Positions 20,501-30,982 of a stretch of 36,985 nucleotides of DNA are shown here, piece by piece. The notes under the pieces are model-generated. The model had not been told where the DNA came from and ran no database searches. It was given only the letters and a program-made list of their open reading frames with translations. Both the position numbers and the translations under genes were made by a program. This stretch comes from an uncultured Bacilli bacterium (lineage in GTDB: Bacteria; Bacillota_I; Bacilli_A; RF39; UBA660): contig CANQIU010000004.1 of NCBI GenBank assembly GCA_947624145.1, forward strand, positions 1 through 36,985, given 5' to 3'. How positions within the stretch are numbered: the stretch's first letter is position 1; each line of letters begins with the position of its first letter.

Positions 20501-21835
20501 CATATCAATATATGGCTTGGTTTTTAAAATATCTTTCTTTATTTTTAAATCAGTTTTCACGGCTTGACCATTATCTAAAATAGCTTCGCTAATTTCAAAT
20601 GTATGTTCCCCATATTTTTCCGGAGTTTTAACTACGACAGCATCATAATCACTATATCTTGTAACTTTATATTTAACATTATCAACTACAACTTCATTAA
20701 CTTGTTCTAATGGTTCCACAGTTGTTTTAAATTCTAAAGTTACTTCCCCTTTTTCAATATAATAAGTTGTTTCTCTTTCTTCTAACGTAACTTTATACTT
20801 TCTTTTATTAGCCTCAGTTACCGAACCAGCCACATCACCAACATCAACTTTGCCATCCCCGTTAGTATCGGGTACTTTTTCTTGATCTTGATTATCATCT
20901 GGCTTAGTTACAGGTGGTTCAGACTCTTCTGGTTCTTTTTCTTCTTCTTTATTACTATCATTATTATTACTATTAGCATTATTATTACTACTAGTATTAT
21001 TTTGTTCTTGACTAGGTTGATCACTACTATCTTGAGTACCTTTTAAGTCAATTAAATATTTGATTATTTCTTTGGCATCTTCATAATCTTTAATACCATC
21101 ATTATTTACATCTTTTTTGTTATTATTCACTATACTTAGTCCAATTGTTAAAGATACAAATATTATAGAACAAATTATCATAATTTTACTTACTAGACTA
21201 TTAACCGGTAATTTTAAAGCATATATTAAAATTAAGGAAACTAATAAAAGAATAGTTATAGCAATGGTAAAAGTTAAAACAGGCTTTAATTTAAAAGTCT
21301 TAATTACTTTATCTTCGCTACTTATAATATTACTTTCACTTTGATTATTTTCTAAAACATTATTATTACTATCTTTAGTTACTAATACTTCGACTTCTTT
21401 GGAAGAAAAATAATAATTTTTCTTCCCATCAGAGGCCGAAATATTATTTAAAGTAATTTGAGTCTTCCCAGCATGAGCATCATCTTTTACCTTTAAAGTA
21501 ACTTCTAAAAGATTATCTAATATTTCTCCAGATTTATTAATTAAACCAAATTTCTTATTCTCTTTATTATAAATAACTTCACTCCAAGCTGGACTACTAG
21601 TAAAATCATTTTCCTTTATTACTTCAAAAACATTTTCATCATAAGAAAGCGTTGCTAAAAGAGCGTATAACTTGGTATCTGCATCTATACTAGCTTTAAT
21701 AGTAACTTCATCACCACATTCTAAATCAGTTTTATTAGCTTCTAATATAACTCTATTTTGGGCTTTTCCAATTATTGGGAAAAGCATTAAGAAAATAAAA
21801 GTTAAAAAGATTTTTTTAAATATCTTATTATTCAT
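14525..21835 (-). CDS. Giant membrane-anchored M26-type zinc metalloprotease (ZmpB/IgA1-protease-like) with cohesin-like, dockerin-like, repeat and GLUG domains
   Basis: HETAHNMDARLFLKDYGRRFDAGGEDYADG (HExxH plus M26-like downstream region). GLUG-type repeats (GVGGLIGKTDNSYITNAYAIGSIS...). Signal peptide MNNKIFKKIFLTFIFLMLFPIIGKAQ, two TM helices, Ca-loop motifs DVNNDGIKDYED and DTNGDGKVDVGD. Start at 21835 chosen over the track's TTG because the promoter lies upstream of it. Confidence 0.88.
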   Translation of the reverse strand: MNNKIFKKIFLTFIFLMLFPIIGKAQNRVILEANKTDLECGDEVTIKASIDADTKLYALLATLSYDENVFEVIKENDFTSSPAWSEVIYNKENKKFGLINKSGEILDNLLEVTLKVKDDAHAGKTQITLNNISASDGKKNYYFSSKEVEVLVTKDSNNNVLENNQSESNIISSEDKVIKTFKLKPVLTFTIAITILLLVSLILIYALKLPVNSLVSKIMIICSIIFVSLTIGLSIVNNNKKDVNNDGIKDYEDAKEIIKYLIDLKGTQDSSDQPSQEQNNTSSNNNANSNNNDSNKEEEKEPEESEPPVTKPDDNQDQEKVPDTNGDGKVDVGDVAGSVTEANKRKYKVTLEERETTYYIEKGEVTLEFKTTVEPLEQVNEVVVDNVKYKVTRYSDYDAVVVKTPEKYGEHTFEISEAILDNGQAVKTDLKIKKDILKTKPYIDMFNVDDENKTFNFKLEDPDHAFIEGYLTVTDPEGQEVIKEDITENNHFSYDFKEGIIYKATVNAKYDLDSQIGEDNYYEDAIYIHTLSIGSNYNFKINNISITDALAKGEDPVISFDSTNRYNFEVEYIIVDGKEYNVTTIDNNHYTVALTNFAPLDFGRHELKIAKVVIKNMKAFELDKDYTMDSLVYNVLKEAPVVSDIKLSSSENKEITTSYHIIDNDETINKLTAVLVDSTNKQIAQKEIAKEDFNQDFTLSYSSNNAGFYKLKFMANYNLGTERHDYIDKNIGDEEILTQSDIKITDITVTNIFPTKNQKLYKVKIFLEVSEELQKKYNEFAGVTINGINYDGASNGLKSTEVSFTVPDEAGLITLRVDRVRLRKETYNSLVQDYFSVSNYITEIDVLKDKPKIDNLVIEDNYEEQKATLKFALVTDKGGLHKAYLQAGDIKKEIIEGFNEVTLDNLEIAKDFSIKFYADYDLDTNTLDKLENKNYVENDLIKEITYGLYNPELYDNITITKAEALSGRGNNYFDKFQKVMLKFEVEGLPKDLTIAKAIINNKEYNVTNTVDNFSFLAYESYNTSGLKNINLEEIILSNGKKVSLKEPVVFTAEVLKDKVSLESFNYKIEDNTLKLNISLNDGDNSLNKAWLEIYNEQNSLLTTIPYEENMEFNLTNETRYYLKFKADIDLDIEKNNNLNEFHDVTIFEELITLAENTVVLQDITDIFIYKYENDLVVLKDIIDYNDLKTNLDDYFLEIKMNNMPSIRSKITNVYELNGKLMVDLDYKNTINENNNLKKNVSLSIGTIKDGKVINETTLEYLIEFITNNPNATVKLTHDLNAQMLDNSSPYVFDVVFKGKFDGNGYIIKNLNKPLFRELDGATVENVGLYDGKLNSSSYQGLLANKATNSTIKDILVKNLIKTASPSESGSLIGYANKSTLENVRSLDFVLNANYNTQGVGGLIGKTDNSYITNAYAIGSISTNFNFIGGLIGNARNTEIKNSLTNVTLSGNDGVSCSLACVYSANITLNNNISLNNKGFKSGFTNNTNKLDNNYIIGLEPEKAINGLNYISESDINSDLFVNKLNFDKEIWSLENISINNIPIFKKDKTSNIKLSDDLVDYQESKETLYYNLKLLMPYYDSKKIVASSLNVLDHDLNNLKIKHILALDSNGSIVSYLTDSTVKNIVKIKIVFENNTYKDYNVYFESIYDFVANYRIPELNIDYCYKNYVINSNSQLVNNLTNYILSLKYEDNLDSLTPSLDSRIYKDFYNEVTKKEIKDLVLKYLANSNYTNTLNDEVINNYLEREIKKNQKLEKVVYVYNYFRRFYDVDINGIKLYDLILFNSNGYKNLNIDTIVDLYLNQESNFQTNRTSDVFANLLGNYTNSKNIPEFLEQVVNMVSTLDVATWYRDAFKGYIVEINIDNRNDIEYRLWNHIKTQDKNTNVNWFNYALPIITLPKDAAYIVSTPTQFIIGAQRTYITDPTNELEKKKLTDKIASYAERLKTYYTTTAGLLVDAKYLNNIHTIQIDKRYTYDLNGVLTFQNPNSTEEPFHKNFNEVIGQWAYNDYNAATANGAYIIWRVEGVMDGNLLPEYGDTYEYTYHTWSHETAHNMDARLFLKDYGRRFDAGGEDYADGNLTQSFGDGDIVMNLSRYFEDKALISVNLKPERIDTTSEIHDFYRKLFETLYIMDYLEGKAFLSLTSAEQARLAVQVSYPNANLYEIDSDMPYYRNYLNTVYQTISEDTISAMHLETINDLIQNKLVMYPTVIYSTITSNRYGGENIYKVRWYQPHNDYGRPDSYSIKWFAYEMLGYKGYDEGYIEYYSNRNSIKKEFAQLDDKGNYKYDKNNNKLMSTVDYKTDLMALRKITNDDNITFDTYKLNRFNEVEKNLSHIRYIDVNKYYNEFLKALKEDAKLVKETEEQALAKYPVVADEEQNNKNTTERNKLISNARKYTKSSEVRRSLYYNLKNSTNDFIEEVYDYNLDNGFTTLKETSEN

Positions 21836-21872
21836 ATAAACCACCCCATTATTTGTCTTTCTTTCAATAAAT

Positions 21873-21901
21873 ATTATATAAAAATTGTTAGAATATGTCA
21901 A
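21873..21901 (-). promoter_or_regulatory. Sigma-A promoter of the M26 protease gene
   Basis: Minus strand TTGACA-(17 nt)-TATAAT. Confidence 0.75.
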
Positions 21902-21902
21902 T

Positions 21903-22204
21903 AATATTTGTAAAATATTTGTCCAAAAAATTATGAATAATTAGTAAAAATGTCTCTTTTTTTGATAACAAATAATTAGTGAAAATGTCCCTTTATATTT
22001 TTCTATTTATAATAGGCAATTATGTGATAGGCTTCTTTAGCCAAAGGCTGATAATATAGGCCTTTGACAAGCCGATAACATCACATAATTGGGTTCCTGT
22101 TGTAAATAGAAAAATAAAGACATTTTCACTAATTATTCAAATTTTAAATAGGGACATTTTCAAAAATTATTCACAAATATTTGTAAAATATTTGTCTAAA
22201 AAAT
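21903..22204. mobile_element. MITE-like foldback element flanked by 29-bp direct repeats
   Basis: Direct repeats aatatttgtaaaatatttgtc(c/t)aaaaaat at 21903-21931 and 22176-22204. Between them are long imperfect inverted arms (aataattagtgaaaatgtcc...tttttctattta...caattatgtgat and its reverse complement). Confidence 0.6.
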
Positions 22205-22288
22205 ACCAAAAATAATTCTAATTATTGGTAATAAATTAATGATTAAAAATAGTTTATTAAGCCATAATAATATTGGGAGGGAAGAATC

Positions 22289-22432
22289 ATGAGTTTAAGA
22301 AATAACAACCAAAAAAACTCTGCACGTAATAGTTCTAGTAATTGTTCTAATAGAGCTAATAATAGACAACAAAGCTCTAATAGAGCCAATAATCGTGCCA
22401 ATAACAAAGCTCGTAATAACGAAGCTAGATAG
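22289..22432 (+). CDS. 47-aa Asn/Arg/Ser/Ala-rich small protein (not in ORF track)
   Basis: MSLRNNNQKNSARNSSSNCSNRANNRQQSSNRANNRANNKARNNEAR*; upstream RBS gggaggg; followed by a terminator hairpin. Confidence 0.65.
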   Translation: MSLRNNNQKNSARNSSSNCSNRANNRQQSSNRANNRANNKARNNEAR

Positions 22433-22441
22433 TAATTTAAA

Positions 22442-22490
22442 AAGGAACTGTTGGAAAATTAAAACTAAATTTTTCAACAGTTCTTTTAAT
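22442..22490. terminator. Bidirectional rho-independent terminator
   Basis: aaggaactgttggaaaa...tttttcaacagttctttt. Confidence 0.75.
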
Positions 22491-23124
22491 TTGCATTTTC
22501 TTGAGCAAAACTAATATTAACCGTTAGTTGCTTACCCATATTTATATTTTCTTCACTTGCTGAATCTAAATAAGACACCATAATAATCCAAGTATCCGTT
22601 TGCCCATCAATAAAGTCATCACTAGATATTGGTTCACCTCTGGCTACAGTGATTCGTCCATTAAACTCTGTAATATCAAAGCCACTGATGCCATTATAAG
22701 TTTTATATACCAAGTTATCTAATTGGGTCATTGGCTCCGTTTCTTTCGGTTTTATAATAGTTAATAAGATAACTGGTTTTAATTCATCGGTTTGATAAGT
22801 AAAACCGGTATTATTTATATCTAGATACATATTATAAGGCATAATGGCATTTTTAGTTATATTATTAGCTACTAACTTAACTTTGGGTTTATTTGTAAGC
22901 GTATAATTATTATTATATTTAGCTAGATTTTCTTCGGTAATTAGAATATTTAAAGGATGATTATTATCTAAAATAAAGTCTATTTTATTAAGAGGCGAAC
23001 CTTTTTTAGGAGTATCATTATTTAAAAATGCATAAGACATGCGCAATAATAAAGTAAAAGATACCCCGATAATTAATAAAGCTAATATCTTTAATCGCTT
23101 ATCACTTTTAATTCTTTCCAACAT
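22486..23124 (-). CDS. Hypothetical N-terminally membrane-anchored protein
   Basis: RLKILALLIIGVSFTLLLRMSYAFL TM helix followed by an extracytoplasmic domain. Confidence 0.6.
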   Translation of the reverse strand: MLERIKSDKRLKILALLIIGVSFTLLLRMSYAFLNNDTPKKGSPLNKIDFILDNNHPLNILITEENLAKYNNNYTLTNKPKVKLVANNITKNAIMPYNMYLDINNTGFTYQTDELKPVILLTIIKPKETEPMTQLDNLVYKTYNGISGFDITEFNGRITVARGEPISSDDFIDGQTDTWIIMVSYLDSASEENINMGKQLTVNISFAQENAN

Positions 23125-23389
23125 TTATAGCATCTCCTTTAGTTCTAATTTCCACAATAGTTTCTCCTAAATTCCAATTATTTAATTTATAATTTATAAC
23201 TTTGGCATTACGTTTTAAGACCTCATGCGTTTTATTGGTTAAAATATTTGTACTTTTTCCATGGATAATGATAATAATAGAATTATTAAGTAAATAATTA
23301 TCTTCAATAAAACGATTAATTAAAACTTCTGCCATCGCTTGAGTTTCATTATGTAAATCTAGTTTTGGTGTTTTACTAGTTATGAGCAT
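23108..23389 (-). CDS. Smr-domain protein
   Basis: LDLHNETQAMAEVLINRFIEDNYLLNNSIIIIIHGKST...GETIVEI. Confidence 0.75.
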   Translation of the reverse strand: MLITSKTPKLDLHNETQAMAEVLINRFIEDNYLLNNSIIIIIHGKSTNILTNKTHEVLKRNAKVINYKLNNWNLGETIVEIRTKGDAINVGKN

Positions 23390-24326
23390 TATTACTTCCT
23401 GGACTCGCTTCTTTATTACTTGGATTAACGGTTTTAGCATAATAATCTAAAACATCTGATAAAACAGGCATTGATGGTTTTGAACCAATTTTCGTAACTG
23501 ATAAACCCGCGGCAATATTAGCAATCGTAACACACTTTTCTAAATCAAAGCCACTAATTAAGCCATAAGTAAATGCTCCATGGAATATATCTCCTGCTCC
23601 AGTTGTATCTTGAGCCTCAACTTTTAAACCAGGCATAATCTTAATTTGATTATTATATACATACATTGCTCCATGTTCTTCTAAAGTAATAACTATTTTA
23701 GCACTAGGATACTTATTTTGTAATTTAGTATAAGTATCAACTAAACTTTGCGGAGAATCATATTTTATTGTGCTACCCGTTATTTTTTCCGCAAATTCTT
23801 TTGAACAAATAACATAATGCATATATTTGCATAGTTCCGCAATTTCTTGGATAGGTCTGCCGGCATCAATAATTCTTAAAGCCTTAGGAAATTTGCTTAT
23901 CGCATTTTGAACAGCGGTATAGTCATGCCCATCCGTATAGATTATATCAGGAGTAAAATCATATTGAAACTTTTTTATAGCCGATAAATCACTAGGTAAA
24001 TTAAAGACAGTTCTAGAACCATTACTTTTATTAATTAAGATAAAAGATAAAGAAGTTGATTTTTCATAAGTGGTTTCAATATAATTAGTATTAACATTAA
24101 CACTTTGAAATTCTTTTTTGATGCGTTCGGCATAATCATCGGAACCTACAACTGTTGCTAAAGTCGTCTCAACTCCCCATTTACCTAATAAATAAGCAGC
24201 ATTAGCTGCGGGTCCTCCCCCACACTCTACTTTATTATTAAGCCGATATTTTACATTTTCTTTGGGATATTCCTCAACAACACTACTAATATCATAACTG
24301 GTATGCCCAATACATAAGACTTTCAT
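23376..24326 (-). CDS. PfkB-family carbohydrate/nucleoside kinase
   Basis: CGGGPAANAAYLLGKWGVETTLATVVGSDDYAERI ... DTTGAGDIFHGAFTYGL. Confidence 0.93.
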   Translation of the reverse strand: MKVLCIGHTSYDISSVVEEYPKENVKYRLNNKVECGGGPAANAAYLLGKWGVETTLATVVGSDDYAERIKKEFQSVNVNTNYIETTYEKSTSLSFILINKSNGSRTVFNLPSDLSAIKKFQYDFTPDIIYTDGHDYTAVQNAISKFPKALRIIDAGRPIQEIAELCKYMHYVICSKEFAEKITGSTIKYDSPQSLVDTYTKLQNKYPSAKIVITLEEHGAMYVYNNQIKIMPGLKVEAQDTTGAGDIFHGAFTYGLISGFDLEKCVTIANIAAGLSVTKIGSKPSMPVLSDVLDYYAKTVNPSNKEASPGSNNAHN

Positions 24327-24432
24327 TAGTAAACCACCTTTCCTTATTAACTTTTCTACTCTACTAATTAATAATAGCAAAAGTTTACTTTAAAATCAAG
24401 ATGAGCATTTAAAAAAAATAACTAATTTACCA

Positions 24433-25566
24433 TTAGCTATTTTGTTTTACAAATTTTTTAAATTCTTTAAATTCTGAAGCATCTTCTAAATCAGTTTGGG
24501 CTAATTCTTCTAATAAAGTTTTTTGCTTACGATCTAATTTCGTTGGTATAATAATATTAACAACAACATACATATTACCTCTAAGTAAAGAATTAGGTGA
24601 TTTTATCCCTTTTCCTTTTAATTTAAGCTTAGTATAGTTTTGGGTTCCTGGTTTTATTTCTAATAATACATTTCCTGTAAGCGTAGGAATTTCTTTTTTA
24701 CAACCGAGGGTAGCTTCTGTGATAGTAAGAGGAACTTCTAAATAAATATCTTGGTCTTGTCTTTCATAGAAAGGATGTTCTTTTATTTTAAATTCAACAA
24801 AAACATCGCCATTAGAACCACCATTTACACCCGTTCCTCCTTTGCCACTTAAACGAAGTTGAGCATTTTCATCAACTCCTTCGGGAATTACCACAGTTAG
24901 ATTTTTCGTGCTTTTTACAATTCCTTTACCGCGGCATTCACTACAAATAGAAGAATATGTTTTACCTTGACCATGACAATCTGGGCAAATTTTTTGTGTT
25001 TGCATATAGCCAAAGATCGTTTGTTGTTCACTTAAGACTCGGCCTTGACCATGACAGGTTGGACAAGTTTTTTCATCAAAACCGCCTTGACCGTGGCATT
25101 TACTACAAGCTACATTAACATCAAAACTAATATTTTTTTCACATCCCTTAACGGCTTCTTCAAAGCTTAAATTAACCACAACTCTAACATCTTCACCGCG
25201 AGAGTTTCTAGAAGTACTCCGGCCTCTTGAAGAGTTAAAGCCAAAGCCACCAAAACCGCCGCCAAATAAATCATTTAAAATATCATCTAAATTGATACTT
25301 CCAAAATCAAAGTTTTCAAAACCTGAGGAAGTTCCTCCGCCATTTTGGAATGCGGCATGACCAAATTGATCATATTGTTTTCTTTTAGCTGGGTCCGAAA
25401 GAATGGCATAAGCTTCACCAATTTCTTTAAACTTTTCTTCAGCTCCAGGTTCTTTATTAACATCGGGGTGATATTCTTTAGCGAGCTTTCGAAAGGCTCT
25501 TTTTATTTCTTCATCCGTAGCATTTTTGCTTACTCCTAAAACTTCATAATAATCTTTTTTATTCAT
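24433..25566 (-). CDS. dnaJ: Chaperone DnaJ
   Basis: J domain with HPD, G/F region, four CxxCxGxG zinc motifs. Confidence 0.98.
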   Translation of the reverse strand: MNKKDYYEVLGVSKNATDEEIKRAFRKLAKEYHPDVNKEPGAEEKFKEIGEAYAILSDPAKRKQYDQFGHAAFQNGGGTSSGFENFDFGSINLDDILNDLFGGGFGGFGFNSSRGRSTSRNSRGEDVRVVVNLSFEEAVKGCEKNISFDVNVACSKCHGQGGFDEKTCPTCHGQGRVLSEQQTIFGYMQTQKICPDCHGQGKTYSSICSECRGKGIVKSTKNLTVVIPEGVDENAQLRLSGKGGTGVNGGSNGDVFVEFKIKEHPFYERQDQDIYLEVPLTITEATLGCKKEIPTLTGNVLLEIKPGTQNYTKLKLKGKGIKSPNSLLRGNMYVVVNIIIPTKLDRKQKTLLEELAQTDLEDASEFKEFKKFVKQNS

Positions 25567-27358
25567 TTTCTACCTCACTTAAGTTGGCAAGTTCATCAAC
25601 TAGAGAATTAAAATATTGGAAGGCTTCTTCTAAAGTACTCGCACTTTCCATATCTACACCAGCCACTTTTAAAGATGCAATTGGACTTTTAGTTGCTCCT
25701 AATTTTAAGAACTCTAAGTAATTTTCTTTAGCATCTTTTTGGCCATTTAAAATATTCATCGCAATAATTATGGAAGCAGCATAAGCTGTAGCATATTGAT
25801 AAACATAAAAATTCATGTAAAAATGGGGAATCCGCATCCATTCATATTTTATATCTTTATCAACTACGATATTTTTTCCATAATAATGCTTATTTAATTT
25901 ATAATATAAATCATTTAATAAATCACAAGTTAAAACTTCGCGATTTTGTTCTTTTTCATGAATCGTTTTTTCAAATTCACTAAACATTGTTTGCCGATAT
26001 ATCGTTGCTTTAAAATCATTGATTAAATCATCAATTAAATATTTTTTAGTTTCTAAATCAGTGGTCTTACTAATTAAATACTTGCTTAATAATATTTGAT
26101 TAACTTGACTAGCAACTTCGGCAACAAATATCGAATAATTATAGTCTTGGAATTTTTGATTTTTAATTGCATAGTAATAATGCATAGCATGCCCTAGTTC
26201 ATGAATAAGGGTTGAAACATTATTAAGACTGCCATCAAAACTTAATAAAACATATGGATGGGCATTATAACAAGCTGTACAATAAGCTCCATTTCTTTTT
26301 CCATCATTAGGGCAATAATCAATCCAGCCTTCATCAAAAGCCTTCATAATATTTTTGACATAATCTTCTCCTAAAACACTTAAAGAGTTTCTAATTAATT
26401 CTTTAGCCTCATTTATCGTATAAGTCTTCGTTCGTTCTTTTAATATTGGCGCATAAGTATCATAAATATGCAAAGTATCTAAATGCAAGGCCTCTTTTTT
26501 TAATTGCCAATATTTTGTCAAAGGACTAATATTAGCTCTAACAACTTTAATTAAATTAGAATATATATATGGAGGAATATCATTTACAAATAAAGAGGCT
26601 TCTAAAGCACTTTTATAACCTCTTATTAAAGAAGCTCGATTATTTTTTTTAACTTCAGAAGAAAGTAAAGAGGCATAAGTATTTTGAAAATTGGCATAAG
26701 TTTTTAGTAACTTATGAAAAGCTTTTTTTCTTACCTCTTGCTTAGGACTTTCAATAAATTTTCGGTAGCTTTTTTCAGTTAGTTCTTCATTTTTTCCTTC
26801 TTCATTTTTAATTTTCCCAAATCTTAAATCAGCATCCGTAAGATAAGAATAAACTTCATCAGGAGTTTTAAAACAAGCCGAGATACTAGATAAAAGTTTT
26901 TCTTCTTTTTCACTTAAAATATAGGGCTTAACTTTAAACATTTCTTTTAAAACTCGGGCATAACTCTTTAATTTAGGTTCTTCTTCTAGATATTTATTAA
27001 TTAATTTATAATCACTTTTTAAGATTTCTGGGCCAATAAAAGCTGTCTGAGCTTGATATAATTCGTATAAATTACCTACTTTTCCATATAAGCTTTGAAA
27101 ATAAGTATTAGTAGTATCTTGGTCATTTTGAATATGCGCATAAATAAGTAATTTTTCTAGTCTTTGGGATAGATCATTATCAAATTCTAATAATTCTAAT
27201 AAATTTTTAGGATTATCTAAAATATGGTTTTGAAAACTTGCATATTTAACTAAAGAATTTTCTATAAAAGCATAATCTTTATTAAAATCATCAATTGTTG
27301 GATATATATCTTCTACTTGCCATTTTTCCGTCTTAGGAAAAGAATCTCTATTTTTCAT
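25559..27358 (-). CDS. pepF: Oligoendopeptidase F (M3B)
   Basis: [15 protein letters not shown] (HExxH); full-length M3B architecture. Confidence 0.95.
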   Translation of the reverse strand: MKNRDSFPKTEKWQVEDIYPTIDDFNKDYAFIENSLVKYASFQNHILDNPKNLLELLEFDNDLSQRLEKLLIYAHIQNDQDTTNTYFQSLYGKVGNLYELYQAQTAFIGPEILKSDYKLINKYLEEEPKLKSYARVLKEMFKVKPYILSEKEEKLLSSISACFKTPDEVYSYLTDADLRFGKIKNEEGKNEELTEKSYRKFIESPKQEVRKKAFHKLLKTYANFQNTYASLLSSEVKKNNRASLIRGYKSALEASLFVNDIPPYIYSNLIKVVRANISPLTKYWQLKKEALHLDTLHIYDTYAPILKERTKTYTINEAKELIRNSLSVLGEDYVKNIMKAFDEGWIDYCPNDGKRNGAYCTACYNAHPYVLLSFDGSLNNVSTLIHELGHAMHYYYAIKNQKFQDYNYSIFVAEVASQVNQILLSKYLISKTTDLETKKYLIDDLINDFKATIYRQTMFSEFEKTIHEKEQNREVLTCDLLNDLYYKLNKHYYGKNIVVDKDIKYEWMRIPHFYMNFYVYQYATAYAASIIIAMNILNGQKDAKENYLEFLKLGATKSPIASLKVAGVDMESASTLEEAFQYFNSLVDELANLSEVENE

Positions 27359-27393
27359 AATTCTCCTTTAACTTAAGGAAAGAAATAGTCATC

Positions 27394-29217
<1,824 letters not shown>

Positions 29218-29250
29218 TCACTTTTCCTTTCTTTATCTTAAAACGAGTAA

Positions 29251-29784
29251 TTATTCACTAACTTTGACCATAGCTACTCTAAGAACTTTATCCTTATAAG
29301 TATAGCCTTTTTGCATTACATCTAAAACGATGCCTGGTAAAACATTATCTTCATGCTGGGTTAAAACTGCCTCCATCGTCTTAGGGTCAAATTCTTTATT
29401 TAAACAATCTATAACTTTAACTTCTTTTTCCGCTAAGGCATTCATAAGTAAAGCATAAATCATTTTAAATCCTTCTAAGAACTTCGATAATTCATCGGAT
29501 AAATCTGTATCATCTAATTTTATGGCTCTTTCAAAATTATCGACAATCGGCAAGATTTTTTTAATTAAATCTTCGCCTTCATATTTATAAATATTATTTA
29601 TTTCTTCTTCATATCTTCGCCGCATATTTTGCATCTCCGCGGTAATTCGTAATAATTTTTCATTAAGAGCCATTTTTTCTTCTTGAAGTTTTATAACTTC
29701 TTCATTTTTCTTCTTTTTTTCTTTAGGCAATTTTTCTTTTTTCACTTCAACTTTTTCTTTTGTAACTTCTTTTTCTTCTGACAT
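29251..29784 (-). CDS. grpE: Nucleotide exchange factor GrpE
   Basis: NMRRRYEEEINNIYKYEGEDLIKKILPIVDNFERAI ... GYTYKDKVLRVAMVKVSE. Confidence 0.96.
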   Translation of the reverse strand: MSEEKEVTKEKVEVKKEKLPKEKKKKNEEVIKLQEEKMALNEKLLRITAEMQNMRRRYEEEINNIYKYEGEDLIKKILPIVDNFERAIKLDDTDLSDELSKFLEGFKMIYALLMNALAEKEVKVIDCLNKEFDPKTMEAVLTQHEDNVLPGIVLDVMQKGYTYKDKVLRVAMVKVSE

Positions 29785-29787
29785 AAT

Positions 29788-30792
29788 TTATTCTCCTTTT
29801 TTCTTATCAATGGAATCATTAACAAATTCAAGTAAGCCCACAATTCTTTGATAGTCCATCCGTTTTGGACCAATCACGGCAATTGTTTTTTCTTCGCCAT
29901 CGACATTATATTTTTTTCTTATAATTGTAACATTTGGATCAAATTCTGTTTCTTTACCAATATAAATTTTTATTTCTTCATCATCATTTGGTTTATCTAA
30001 CTTATCTAAATAAGTACTATTTTCAAACTTCTTAGCAATTTTCTTAATTTCTTCAGCATCATCATACTCCGGTTGATCGAAGATATTGCTTCGACCATTA
30101 ACATGAATGCTACTACCTTTGGCAAAGTCTGTTAAAGCATCATAGAAAATATTATAAACGGTTTCATATTGATAAATACTTTTCTTAATAATCGGCTTAA
30201 TTTCTAATTCTAGCTTTTTACTTACTTCATTAATTGGCGTTCCAACCAGTAATTTATTAATAATCTCACTGGCTTTAATTAATTCATTTATATCCGTATT
30301 ATTTGGTAAAGTAAATTGTTTATTTTCCACATGTCCTTTATCTGTACAAATAACAGCCACAACTTGGGTCTTATTTAAAGCAATAATATTTACTTGTAAC
30401 AAATGATTATCTAAACTACTTTTTCCTAAAACAACACTTGTATAATTCGTAAGTTCACTAATAATTTCCATACATCTATTAATAGCATCCGATAAATTAA
30501 GTTCGTTATTTGAAAAAATCTTTTGTAACTGCAACATATCTTTGCCCGTTAGTTTCTCCGGTTCCATTAAGTTTTCGACGTAATATCGGTAGCCTGCTTC
30601 GGAAGGAACCCTTCCCGAAGAAATATGATTTTTTTCTAATAAACCTAATTCTTCTAAATCAGCCATTTCGTTTCTAATCGTCGCACTTGATAAATTAAAT
30701 TTATCACATAAAGATTTCGAACCGACAGGTTTAACCGTCTTTATATAAGTTTCCACGATTTCTTTTAAGAGATTATTTTTTCTTTCATCCAT
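29788..30792 (-). CDS. hrcA: Heat-inducible transcription repressor HrcA
   Basis: MDERKNNLLKEIVETYIKTVKPVGSKSLCDKF..SSATIRNEMADLEELGLLEKNHISSGRVPSEAGYRYYV; ATG at 30792 with upstream agaggtagg. Confidence 0.98.
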   Translation of the reverse strand: MDERKNNLLKEIVETYIKTVKPVGSKSLCDKFNLSSATIRNEMADLEELGLLEKNHISSGRVPSEAGYRYYVENLMEPEKLTGKDMLQLQKIFSNNELNLSDAINRCMEIISELTNYTSVVLGKSSLDNHLLQVNIIALNKTQVVAVICTDKGHVENKQFTLPNNTDINELIKASEIINKLLVGTPINEVSKKLELEIKPIIKKSIYQYETVYNIFYDALTDFAKGSSIHVNGRSNIFDQPEYDDAEEIKKIAKKFENSTYLDKLDKPNDDEEIKIYIGKETEFDPNVTIIRKKYNVDGEEKTIAVIGPKRMDYQRIVGLLEFVNDSIDKKKGE

Positions 30793-30806
30793 AAACCTAC
30801 CTCTTT

Positions 30807-30833
30807 TTAGCAATCTAAACTTTCAATTGCTAA
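30807..30833. promoter_or_regulatory. CIRCE-like operator 1
   Basis: TTAGCAATC-N9-AATTGCTAA. Confidence 0.75.
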
Positions 30834-30837
30834 TTAC

Positions 30838-30866
30838 ATTATAAACATATGATTAGCACTTGTCAA
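30838..30866 (-). promoter_or_regulatory. Sigma-A promoter of the hrcA operon
   Basis: Minus strand TTGACA-(17)-TATAAT. Confidence 0.85.
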
Positions 30867-30880
30867 GTTAGAACTGCTAA
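30853..30880. promoter_or_regulatory. CIRCE-like operator 2 (spacer of 10)
   Basis: TTAGCACTT-N10-AACTGCTAA, overlapping the -35 box. Confidence 0.7.
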
Positions 30881-30982
30881 TTTTTTCAAAATTATTATGT
30901 CTATATTTTGTCAAGATTATATTATTAATCTTTCTTCTTAAAAGTAAATATGGTATTCTAAAAATAGAAAGAAGGTAAATAA

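Noticed and set aside
15011-21344. Plus-strand ORFs 15011-15235, 17373-17594 and 21117-21344
   Set aside because: Antisense to the M26 protease; no independent support.
22295-22477. 60-aa minus-strand ORF
   Set aside because: Antisense to the better-supported 47-aa + strand ORF and runs through the terminator hairpin.
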